Source of the DNA: an uncultured Clostridia bacterium
Lineage (GTDB): Bacteria; Bacillota; Clostridia; TANB77; CAG-508
Assembly (NCBI GenBank): GCA_934162925.1
Contig: CAKPJR010000037.1
Location: 1 to 10,383 of the forward strand
Direction of reading: 5' to 3'
DNA length: 10,383 bases
A program made the position numbers and the translations under genes. Shown here in pieces: positions 1-6,271 of the stretch. Position 1 is the stretch's first letter, and each line of letters opens with the position of its first letter. Below the pieces are notes generated by a model. It saw nothing but the letters and a program-made list of their open reading frames with translations, was not told where the DNA came from and did no database searches.

Positions 1-986
1 TAACTAATCATATTTAAGTTAGCAAGTCTACCAACAATAAAGCTAATTGGTATTCTATACTGTTTAGAAATATTAAAAATATTTTCTTCTGAATAATCTT
101 TCTCAATTTTCTTCCATACGTTTTTCGGAATCATAGTCTCTAATGCAAAGTTATCAGCTCTATTTTCTTGTTCATCACTACCCTCAAATATAACCTTTTT
201 TTGGGCCTCATTATAATCACTTTTGCAATGTCCTAATTCATGAAACAATTCGAAAAAAAACGAATCTTTTGCTTGGTAATTTTTTGTAGTATAAATTGTA
301 GGTTTCTTACCTCTTAATTTAAAGCAGCCTCTTACCTTTGTACCAGCTAGCGCTTTTTCTTCACAAAAATAAATTCCATACTTATTTAATATTTTTTGTA
401 TTTCTGCTGGATCATAATTATTAACCATATATGCATACTCTTTTATCTCTTCAATTAATTTATTGAAATTTGAGCTTGTATATCCATTTACTTCTTGATT
501 CTCTGTAATTCTGTCGCAATGAGCTATCCATAATGTAAGTTTAGCAAAATCTTCTCCTGTTTTTTTAAACAAAGTTTTATTTTCAAGTTCAGGAATTACA
601 TTAAAGTCTTTTATTCTCATAAAATCTAATAAATCTATACATGTTTGAATAATATTGGTCTCATCTTTAAATTTAAGCCATTCTTTCTTTTTTAATTCAT
701 TTACGCAATATTCTTCCTTTATCTTTTTACTAAGTTCTTCCTTAGTTCCATATTTTTGTAGCAAATTCTCTTCTATTTTTTTTCTATTTTCTATTGCAAT
801 AATAAAGCTAGAGCTAATTCCTGTAAGTCTTTCAATATTTCCTGCCATTTCAATAGTAATCCCTGTTTTACCATTTAAAATTTCATTCATATGTTTTTGA
901 GTAACGCCCATCCTTGTTGCAAATTCACTTTGTGAAATATCTCTAGCTTCCAAGTAGTCTTTTAAATAATCTCCAAAACAAACCAT
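1..986 (-). CDS. HigA-like antitoxin/regulator: XRE helix-turn-helix plus IrrE/ImmA zinc-peptidase domain (3' end beyond window)
   Basis: I translated this gene by hand: 328 codons are open from the ATG at 986 to the window edge, so the C-terminus is missing. Residues about 4-62 form a HigA-type XRE helix-turn-helix (SQSEFATRMGVTQKHMNEIL), the DNA-binding module of this antitoxin class. Residues about 175-328 resemble the IrrE/ImmA metallopeptidase domain (COG2856), with the zinc motif HELGH at 249-253 and a following ENRAD segment (274-278) that would supply the third ligand. The zinc site looks intact. The start is set by a strong AAGGAGG (994-1000), 7 bases before the ATG. In known families such proteins repress their own toxin-antitoxin operon. 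Here the upstream partner is a broken HigB-like toxin gene, whose TAA stop overlaps this ribosome binding site, so the two were once a co-translated pair. It could instead act as an independent regulator with a protease domain. Confidence 0.88.
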   Translation of the reverse strand, partial: MVCFGDYLKDYLEARDISQSEFATRMGVTQKHMNEILNGKTGITIEMAGNIERLTGISSSFIIAIENRKKIEENLLQKYGTKEELSKKIKEEYCVNELKKKEWLKFKDETNIIQTCIDLLDFMRIKDFNVIPELENKTLFKKTGEDFAKLTLWIAHCDRITENQEVNGYTSSNFNKLIEEIKEYAYMVNNYDPAEIQKILNKYGIYFCEEKALAGTKVRGCFKLRGKKPTIYTTKNYQAKDSFFFELFHELGHCKSDYNEAQKKVIFEGSDEQENRADNFALETMIPKNVWKKIEKDYSEENIFNISKQYRIPISFIVGRLANLNMIS

Positions 987-993
987 AATTACA

Positions 994-1000
994 CCTCCTT
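994..1000 (-). promoter_or_regulatory. Strong ribosome binding site of the HigA-like gene
   Basis: On the minus strand AAGGAGG lies 7 bases before the ATG at 986. Its first two bases are part of the TAA (999-1001) that ends the toxin tail, an arrangement typical of translationally coupled toxin-antitoxin pairs. Confidence 0.85.
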
Positions 1001-1197
1001 AACCATCTCCATAGTGTTTATCATCAATCTCCACAAAACGTAATTGCTACATCGCTATGAATGAGTTCTTTCAAATTAGTAGCTTCAATCATTGCTAATT
1101 CAATCATTTCTATAGATTTTTCTTCTCTTACTAGATGCTTTTGTATTATCTTCTTTTTATAATCTTTAATATATTTTTTAGTCTTAATAATATACAA
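999..1197 (-). pseudogene. Decayed HigB-like (RelE/ParE-superfamily) toxin with internal deletion and frame change
   Basis: From a TTG at 1197, preceded by AAAGGAG six bases upstream, 57 codons run to a TGA at 1024-1026. The first 50 or so residues (starting MYIIKTKKYIKDYKKKII, later NLKELI) look like the N-terminal half of the HigB-like toxins that accompany HigA-IrrE antitoxins; from memory those are about 100-110 residues. In another frame the bases just before the antitoxin read FVEIDDKHYGDG and then TAA (999-1001), which matches the family's conserved C-terminal tail. The centre, which in relatives carries the RNase core (the stretch around EKKKGNLKEYY and IRL), is absent, and the two halves are out of frame. 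I infer an internal deletion of roughly 30-40 codons. The product should be inactive. The family call comes from pattern memory rather than a search. Confidence 0.72.
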
Positions 1198-1203
1198 ATC
1201 TTT

Positions 1204-1210
1204 CTCCTTT
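1204..1210 (-). promoter_or_regulatory. Ribosome binding site of the toxin remnant (supports the TTG start)
   Basis: AAAGGAG lies six bases before the TTG at 1197, a good spacing. It directly follows the -10 box at 1211-1216, so a transcript starting from that promoter (about 1204) would lack most of it. The site would work only on a transcript starting further upstream. Confidence 0.55.
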
Positions 1211-1240
1211 ATTATAACCCTTAATGTAATAATATGTCAA
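1211..1240 (-). promoter_or_regulatory. Consensus sigma-A promoter for the toxin-remnant/antitoxin unit
   Basis: The minus strand carries a perfect TTGACA (1235-1240), an 18-base spacer and a perfect TATAAT (1211-1216). It sits just after the terminator of the polysaccharide operon and points into the toxin remnant and antitoxin, so the antitoxin is probably still transcribed. Antitoxins of this class usually autoregulate such a promoter. I see no clear palindromic operator over it. Confidence 0.8.
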
Positions 1241-1252
1241 CAATTATAAATT

Positions 1253-1277
1253 AAAAGAGCTATTGATAAATAGCCCT
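1253..1277 (-). terminator. Factor-independent terminator of the polysaccharide operon
   Basis: On the minus strand AGGGCUAUU, a UAUC loop and AAUAGCUCU form a 9-bp stem with one G-U pair (arms 1269-1277 and 1256-1264), followed by a short U run (1253-1256). It lies about 130 bases past the flippase stop and just ahead of the promoter of the next unit, where an operon terminator is expected. The stem is only moderately GC-rich, so some read-through is possible. Confidence 0.75.
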
Positions 1278-1289
1278 AACTTATTTAAT

Positions 1290-1318
1290 ATAATAATATT
1301 ATTTTATGGTAGTGTCAA
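1290..1318 (-). promoter_or_regulatory. Promoter-like element pointing straight into the terminator
   Basis: The minus strand has TTGACA (1313-1318), a 17-base spacer and TATTAT (1290-1295), an excellent sigma-A match. A start near 1283 would meet the hairpin at 1277-1256 within a few bases, giving an RNA of roughly 30 bases unless it reads through. Read-through transcripts would carry the AAAGGAG ahead of the toxin remnant, which the nearer promoter would not. In such AT-rich DNA a chance match is a real alternative. Confidence 0.4.
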
Positions 1319-1344
1319 GAAAATTCGTTCGCCTATTTTCGACA
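1313..1344. repeat. Imperfect inverted repeat overlapping the -35 box of the upstream promoter-like element
   Basis: The plus strand reads tgtcaagaaaat (1313-1324) and attttcgaca (1335-1344). The arms are inverted copies except for a two-base difference in length, and they flank a 10-base centre, tcgttcgcct. The left arm contains the complement of TTGACA. It could be an operator, an insertion-sequence end or chance. Confidence 0.3.
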
Positions 1345-1408
1345 TTGTAATAATTGTGTTAACATTTCCTGTTACTTTTGATATTAAAAACGCTATAGTA
1401 AATTTTTA

Positions 1409-2824
1409 TCAGTTCTTTATCATAATAAATTTTTGTTGTATAAAATTCAACAAATATTTAATTACATCTTTATTAAATAAAAACACATATATTATTGTTA
1501 TTAGTATTCCAATAATATTTATATACATATTGTTAATATAATATATAACTATTACTATAGTAAATATTATTATGCTTCTTATTATTAGTCCATTTTCATA
1601 CTTTATATTAACGTATTTTTTTAAATCATAATGTCGATATATTGCCATTATCAAATATGATAACATAGTTGATATAGCCGCTGCATATAATCCTATAAAT
1701 TTTATAAATATTAAGTTTATTGCAATATTTAATACTGCAGCCATAATAGACGTTGCAGCTACTTGCTTTGTTAATTTTTTTGCTATATATATACCGCTAT
1801 ATACAATTACTGCACCATTAAATATTGTACTTAACATTAAAATTGGAATATATAAGTATGCTTCTTTGTACTGTTCATTTATTAATATCTTAAATACTAA
1901 AGGCATAAATGCAATAATCATTAATACAAAAGAGAGAAATATTTTTAATATTCTATTCATTGCATTAGAAAAAAACTGATCTCTATCATCATCATCTATA
2001 TGTAACGATGCTGACTCTGTCCATGATAAATTAAAAATATTTAACAGCGAAGATACAATAGAAGAAAATTTATTTGATACTGCATAGATTCCATTTGCAG
2101 ATACTCCTAAAATGTAAGATATAATTGTCCTATCCGAAGCAGTAACTATCCACCATGATATACTGTTTGGTACTAATGGCCATGAATATTTTAACGATTT
2201 CTTTATAAAAGATTTGTTATACAATTTATCATTAATATATTTATATATTTTCAACTTAATAAATACATAAATAAATGCAACAAAGTTTGCCATTATTGAT
2301 GATATTAGCATTCCTTTAGCACCGCTCTTTACCATAATTATCAATATTACATTAAAAATTACTGTTGTTGCTCCTGCAAGAAAACTTCCTATAGAATACG
2401 TTTTATTATCTCCAAGTCCTCTTGATACCTGTAACATAAGATTACTAAATATTGTCACTAGTATATTAAATAGAATATACCAATTATATTGTATACTAAT
2501 GAATTTATTCAGCACACAATATACTACTGTAAACAATATGGAAAAACTTATCATACAATATAATATATTAGTTATTATTTTTGATATTTCTTCTTTATTA
2601 GTTCTATTATCTACTAAAAATCTAAAAGCTGCCATTTCCAACTGTACTGTGATAACTGGAACTAATAAACTAACATATGTAATAATTAAATCTACAATAC
2701 CATAATCAGATTTAGTTAAATATGCTGTATACAATGGTAATAGTAAAAAAGATATTAATTGTGTACATGCTTTTCCCAAAAATATAATAACTGTGTTTTT
2801 TACTAATTCTTTACTTTTATTCAT
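1409..2824 (-). CDS. Oligosaccharide flippase, Wzx type (MOP/MATE-like superfamily)
   Basis: A 471-residue, very hydrophobic protein whose length and spread of 12-14 membrane-spanning stretches match Wzx flippases. These move undecaprenyl-diphosphate-linked repeat units from the inner to the outer face of the membrane. Near the N-terminus KNTVIIFLGKACTQLISFL followed by LPLYTAYL is typical of the Polysacc_synt family, and the C-terminal half has the usual run of short-loop helices. An in-frame GTG at 2836 would add four residues but has no ribosome binding site. The ATG at 2824 has a weak GAGAAG four bases upstream, and MNKSKELVKN is a normal family start, so I chose the ATG. It is the last gene of the polysaccharide operon, 72 bases after the pyruvyltransferase-like gene, and the terminator follows about 130 bases on. 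Substrate specificity cannot be read from the sequence. Confidence 0.92.
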   Translation of the reverse strand: MNKSKELVKNTVIIFLGKACTQLISFLLLPLYTAYLTKSDYGIVDLIITYVSLLVPVITVQLEMAAFRFLVDNRTNKEEISKIITNILYCMISFSILFTVVYCVLNKFISIQYNWYILFNILVTIFSNLMLQVSRGLGDNKTYSIGSFLAGATTVIFNVILIIMVKSGAKGMLISSIMANFVAFIYVFIKLKIYKYINDKLYNKSFIKKSLKYSWPLVPNSISWWIVTASDRTIISYILGVSANGIYAVSNKFSSIVSSLLNIFNLSWTESASLHIDDDDRDQFFSNAMNRILKIFLSFVLMIIAFMPLVFKILINEQYKEAYLYIPILMLSTIFNGAVIVYSGIYIAKKLTKQVAATSIMAAVLNIAINLIFIKFIGLYAAAISTMLSYLIMAIYRHYDLKKYVNIKYENGLIIRSIIIFTIVIVIYYINNMYINIIGILITIIYVFLFNKDVIKYLLNFIQQKFIMIKN

Positions 2825-2896
2825 ACATCTTCTCACTTACTAAGAATATTATTTGGTGACATTAGTAGTTTTAGAATTATCAATAAAATTACTCTC

Positions 2897-4024
2897 TTAT
2901 TCCAAATTTTCTTTTAAATTATTAATAATAATTTCTTTTTGTCTTTTCTTAAGTTTTTGATTATAATCTACATCTTTTATTTCCAATAGCTTTTCTACTA
3001 TTTTTTCGGGCTTCTCGTCAATGTCAAAGCATCTATCTTTCAGTCTCAAATCTTCAAAAAATGTTTTAACTTTATCATCCCATACTATAGCAACTGTTGG
3101 TATTTCAAGGGAATATGCAACTATATGGCTATGTAATCTAAATGAAATTAATGACTTATATTTAGAAATTATTTTTACTAATTCTTCTGGTCTATTTGGC
3201 CTTGATGCTATATATACTTTTTTATCATATTTATTATTTTTTATGTCTTTTAAACATCTACAAGCTAGTCTATAATCCTCTAGTGCTCCATTACAAAAGA
3301 ATTGCCATTTTTGCCCTTGAGTTTCTAATTGTTTGATAACCCCTTTCCAAAATTTTATAACCTCTTCATCTGATACATTCAATAATTTCATTATTCCTAA
3401 CCCTATAACTTGACTATTTTCTTTTCTTGATATTCTATATGTTTCATCAGTATAAATTGCTGGATCATATGTTTTTTTAATTATACTACTACGTTCTTCA
3501 CTTATATATTCTTTTTTAAGCTTTTCAATATCATCTCTTGATGATATTGCTATAATATTTGGATTTTTCAATGCCACTTTGATTTTCTGTTTCAATATCT
3601 TACTTTTAAATTTTCCAACTCCACACGCATTAATAATTATTTTTGTCTTGTTTTCTGACAAATATTTTATATAGTCACATATTTGAAATGTAAAATATGG
3701 CATAATCAAATGGCCTCCTGCAAATATCGCTATATCATACTTTTTTTTACATATTTTCTTTATTTTCATTTTTCTTTTTAAATCTTGCAATTTATATGTT
3801 AAATATTCACTTTTATACAAGATTTTTCTCAAATATAATTTTATCTTTTTGTATTCTGTAATTGTTGTTTCAATCAAAAATCCGTCCCTACAAGATATAT
3901 CAGCCTTATCAATTAGTAAATTCTTTTCTTTGTACGTTTCTTCTATTAATTTCTTTACATTTTGACATATGATTCCATCACCTAAATTTGATGAATACCA
4001 TTCTCCAATTATTAAAATATTCAA
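2897..4024 (-). CDS. Polysaccharide pyruvyltransferase family protein
   Basis: A 375-residue soluble protein of the polysaccharide pyruvyltransferase family (PF04230; CsaB/WcaK-like), GT-B-like enzymes that transfer pyruvate from phosphoenolpyruvate to a sugar as a ketal, adding negative charge. Visible marks are the N-terminal NLGDGI (13-18), the mid-protein IAIFAGGHLI (98-107), the family's C-terminal signature FRLHSHIVAYSLEIPTVAI (295-313; normally SxRxH) and VWDDK (314-318). The start is a TTG: GAGGGAG (4032-4038) lies seven bases upstream, overlapping the stop of the polymerase gene, and the reading MNILIIGEWYSSNLGD is the usual family start. This suggests translational coupling to the polymerase. 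The presence of the gene suggests a pyruvylated, acidic polymer. Members of this family are often annotated loosely, so another transfer reaction is possible. Confidence 0.85.
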   Translation of the reverse strand: MNILIIGEWYSSNLGDGIICQNVKKLIEETYKEKNLLIDKADISCRDGFLIETTITEYKKIKLYLRKILYKSEYLTYKLQDLKRKMKIKKICKKKYDIAIFAGGHLIMPYFTFQICDYIKYLSENKTKIIINACGVGKFKSKILKQKIKVALKNPNIIAISSRDDIEKLKKEYISEERSSIIKKTYDPAIYTDETYRISRKENSQVIGLGIMKLLNVSDEEVIKFWKGVIKQLETQGQKWQFFCNGALEDYRLACRCLKDIKNNKYDKKVYIASRPNRPEELVKIISKYKSLISFRLHSHIVAYSLEIPTVAIVWDDKVKTFFEDLRLKDRCFDIDEKPEKIVEKLLEIKDVDYNQKLKKRQKEIIINNLKENLE

Positions 4025-4037
4025 AATTTTTCTCCCT

Positions 4038-5075
4038 CTAAAAAAAAGTTTTATATGGAATATATAATGTATCTATTTGTATATTCGTTATAAAAAAACA
4101 TAATAATAATATATAGATAATTGTTTTTATTAATACTCTCTGATTTGATTTTTCAGTATTATGTACTACATTAGGTATTAAAAACAATAATGAATAAGAA
4201 TAATACATTGTTAATCTTGCGATATTACCTTGGACACTTGCAAGAGATTGAATCAAAATAGCAATCATTAACATGTTAAACCATATATCATTATTTTTGT
4301 CAAATTCTGCATTTTTATTTCTAATTAATGTAAAAAATATAAATATTCCAAATAATAACACTAGCATAATATAACCACCTGCAGTTTTTGACACATCATA
4401 TGTACTATATATATATTTAGTTATAAGCATTAGAATTTGTCCTTTTACAATGTATAAAAGTATAAATGTTACTAAAAATATAGCAATTGATTTTATTGTT
4501 ATTTTATTTTTCGTTATCCAATATGCCGGAATAAATATAATTGCTGTTTTATGAAATGTACTTGCAATTATTATTGTAATTATAAATTTAAATAATTTTC
4601 GTTCTTGAATATATTTCAAGCTCATCAATACAATAGAAAATGCTATAGCTTGTCTCAGTCCAGAAAATTGGAATATATAAAATTGAAAAGTAATAAATAT
4701 AAATACACTAAAAAAATAATTTTTGGAAAACCTCTTTATTGAAAAATACACTCCACTTAATGTAATAATTGCCACAACAAATAAAAAGAAATTTTCATTT
4801 CCAAAAATACTTATAATTTTATTTAATAAAATATACCCTTTTTCTAGTTTTAAAATAAATAAATTATTCCATTTAGCTTGTTTTATTATATTAAAATATG
4901 GAATATAATTTTTTAAGTCTGTCCCTATTGTAATATCTCTTAATCCGAGAAATAACAACATTTCTATAAAAGCAACAATTAAAAACACATTTTCTCTATT
5001 TTTTATATTTAATACCTTTTCTATAAAAATATATGTAAAAATTATTAATATTAAAAGCAGCAAATAATAGTTCAT
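4038..5075 (-). CDS. EpsG-family polysaccharide polymerase (Wzy-like)
   Basis: A 345-residue integral membrane protein with about ten hydrophobic segments. The marks of the EpsG family (PF14897) are present: LRDITIGTDLKNY (45-57; usually LR...GTD..NY), FSGLRQAIAFSI (137-148) and ASTFHKTAII (171-180). EpsG proteins are the Wzy-type polymerases of Gram-positive exopolysaccharide clusters and join flipped repeat units on the outer face of the membrane. The ATG at 5075 has AAAGGA about nine bases upstream. Only 15 bases separate it from a short acetyltransferase-like remnant upstream, and 13 bases separate it from the TTG-started gene downstream. Finding exactly one polymerase and one flippase supports a Wzx/Wzy-dependent pathway rather than an ABC-transporter or synthase type. 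Confidence 0.9.
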   Translation of the reverse strand: MNYYLLLLILIIFTYIFIEKVLNIKNRENVFLIVAFIEMLLFLGLRDITIGTDLKNYIPYFNIIKQAKWNNLFILKLEKGYILLNKIISIFGNENFFLFVVAIITLSGVYFSIKRFSKNYFFSVFIFITFQFYIFQFSGLRQAIAFSIVLMSLKYIQERKLFKFIITIIIASTFHKTAIIFIPAYWITKNKITIKSIAIFLVTFILLYIVKGQILMLITKYIYSTYDVSKTAGGYIMLVLLFGIFIFFTLIRNKNAEFDKNNDIWFNMLMIAILIQSLASVQGNIARLTMYYSYSLLFLIPNVVHNTEKSNQRVLIKTIIYILLLCFFITNIQIDTLYIPYKTFF

Positions 5076-5090
5076 TTTTATTTTTCCTTT

Positions 5091-5177
5091 CTATTTTACA
5101 AAACCAATGTTACATTTTCTTAATTCCTGTAAATCACACTCTCCTCTTATTTTTCGAATAATTCTTTTTATAACCAT
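5091..5177 (-). pseudogene. 5' remnant of a probable hexapeptide-repeat sugar O-acetyltransferase gene (28 codons)
   Basis: This short frame runs from an ATG at 5177 to a TAG at 5091-5093 and has a strong ribosome binding site (AAAAGGAGAGG, GGAG at 5183-5186). The product begins MVIKRIIRKIRGE and continues with LQELRKCNIG. That is very like the first 25-30 residues of left-handed beta-helix acyltransferases found in EPS clusters, which start with a basic KIIRKIRGE helix, then L.K.G..IGKN, and only then the hexapeptide repeats. Here everything after that point is gone and the polymerase gene begins 15 bases later. I infer a deletion that removed the body of an O-acetyltransferase gene and kept its start signals. 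A genuine 28-residue peptide cannot be excluded, because its translation signals are intact. The family call is from memory of N-terminal sequences and is moderate at best. Confidence 0.5.
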
Positions 5178-5196
5178 GTCCTCTCCTTTTATATGT

Positions 5197-6270
5197 TTAT
5201 AACCTATAAATTCTTTCTATTTGGTTAATTAATTTTTCTATTTTATAATTATTAATTTCTGTTTTGTTAATATCAATAACTCTATTATGTGTTTTAATGC
5301 TTAATATTTTTTCTGCCCAAGCTGATTCATCGCTTAAATTTAATCTAGTTACATTTCTAGTAACTATAGCCTCTTCAACTATATTTTCACTCACTATACA
5401 ACTTATTCCTGTGCATTGTGCTTCTATTAATGCAATTCCAAGCCCCTCATAAATTGACGGAAATACAAATATATCCATTGCCATTAAATATTCATTACAA
5501 TTACTTTTTATTCCTAAAAACTTAACATTATCTTTTAGTCCTTTTTCAACTATCATTTTTTCTAATTCTTCTTTTAATTCTCCGTCTCCAATTAACCATA
5601 GTTGCGCATCTTTTTTTACATTCACTACTTTTTCAAAGACTTCAATTAAAAACTTATGATTTTTAGATTTATCAAATCTTCCTATATGTCCTAAAATTAA
5701 TTCATCATAATTGATTTTATATTCTTCTCTTATTTTATTTCTTATGTTATTATTAAATAAAAACTTTTTAGTATCTATTGCATTGTAAACCACCTCAAAA
5801 TTTTGTTTTTTTCCATATAAAAATATTCCCGCCTTTTTACTACAAGCTAATTTAACAGTTGCTAATGAATTTATCATCACCTTAAATATAGTATTTAACA
5901 TGCCATGTGATGTTGTATGCGTTGCATGACAATGTACTATTCTTTCCTCGATTTTAGCCATTTTAGCAACAAACAAATCAATCCAAACAATTGAAGAACA
6001 TGTATGTCTATGAACAATATACTTAGGATTTTTTTTTAAGATTTTATATAAGTCCTTGCAATGCTTTATTATATTTTTTCCCATAGGTTCTATTCTATAA
6101 ATCTTTCCACCTAATTTTTTAATTTCGTCCTCATAGTACCCTCTATTATTTGAATGAACAACAAAATCAAATTGAACTTTTTTTCTGTCTATCTCCCTAT
6201 ATATATTCATTATAAAAGTTTCTTGTCCGCCCATGTCCATAGTTCCAACTATATGTAATACTCTTTTCAT
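5197..6270 (-). CDS. GT4-family glycosyltransferase (EPS cluster, copy 2)
   Basis: A 357-residue cytoplasmic GT-B glycosyltransferase. The N-terminal donor/acceptor domain opens with VLHIVGTMDMGGQETFIMNI (5-23; the GGxET loop of this family). The C-terminal Glycos_transf_1 domain has GHIGRFDKSKNH (194-205), LIGDG (226-230) and the E-x7-E nucleotide-sugar motif FPSIYEGLGIALIEA (E275, E283). It would add one sugar to the lipid-linked repeat unit. The start is ATG with GGGAG about seven bases upstream, inside the end of the previous gene, one base after whose stop this gene begins. It shares a near-parallel N-terminus with that upstream gene (YREIDRKKVQFDFVV here, YRNIDREKVQFDFLV there; KKLGGKIY in both), so the two are probably diverged duplicates. 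Sugar donor and linkage are not predictable by eye. Confidence 0.92.
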   Translation of the reverse strand: MKRVLHIVGTMDMGGQETFIMNIYREIDRKKVQFDFVVHSNNRGYYEDEIKKLGGKIYRIEPMGKNIIKHCKDLYKILKKNPKYIVHRHTCSSIVWIDLFVAKMAKIEERIVHCHATHTTSHGMLNTIFKVMINSLATVKLACSKKAGIFLYGKKQNFEVVYNAIDTKKFLFNNNIRNKIREEYKINYDELILGHIGRFDKSKNHKFLIEVFEKVVNVKKDAQLWLIGDGELKEELEKMIVEKGLKDNVKFLGIKSNCNEYLMAMDIFVFPSIYEGLGIALIEAQCTGISCIVSENIVEEAIVTRNVTRLNLSDESAWAEKILSIKTHNRVIDINKTEINNYKIEKLINQIERIYRL

Positions 6271-6271
6271 T

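Noticed and set aside
655..900. Plus-strand 81-codon hydrophobic frame
   Set aside because: It is antisense to the helix-turn-helix and linker coding region of the HigA-like gene, with no start signals.
1300..1325. Possible insertion-sequence end (TTGACACTACC on the minus strand with an outward -35 box)
   Set aside because: It resembles ends I associate with some IS256-like elements, but there is no transposase, no matching opposite end and no target duplication in the window.
1319..1332. LexA-box-like sequence (agaaaattcgttcg)
   Set aside because: Only one half-site (GTTCG) fits the CGAAC-N4-GTTCG consensus; the other half matches poorly, so it is not supported as an SOS box.
1263..1541. 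Plus-strand 92-codon open frame over the flippase 3' end
   Set aside because: It lies antisense to the flippase coding end and the terminator, its product is a generic run of Ile/Phe/Asn from AT-rich DNA, and it has no ribosome binding site.
2825..2836. GTG start for the flippase four codons upstream
   Set aside because: No ribosome binding site precedes it, and the ATG at 2824 gives the usual family N-terminus.
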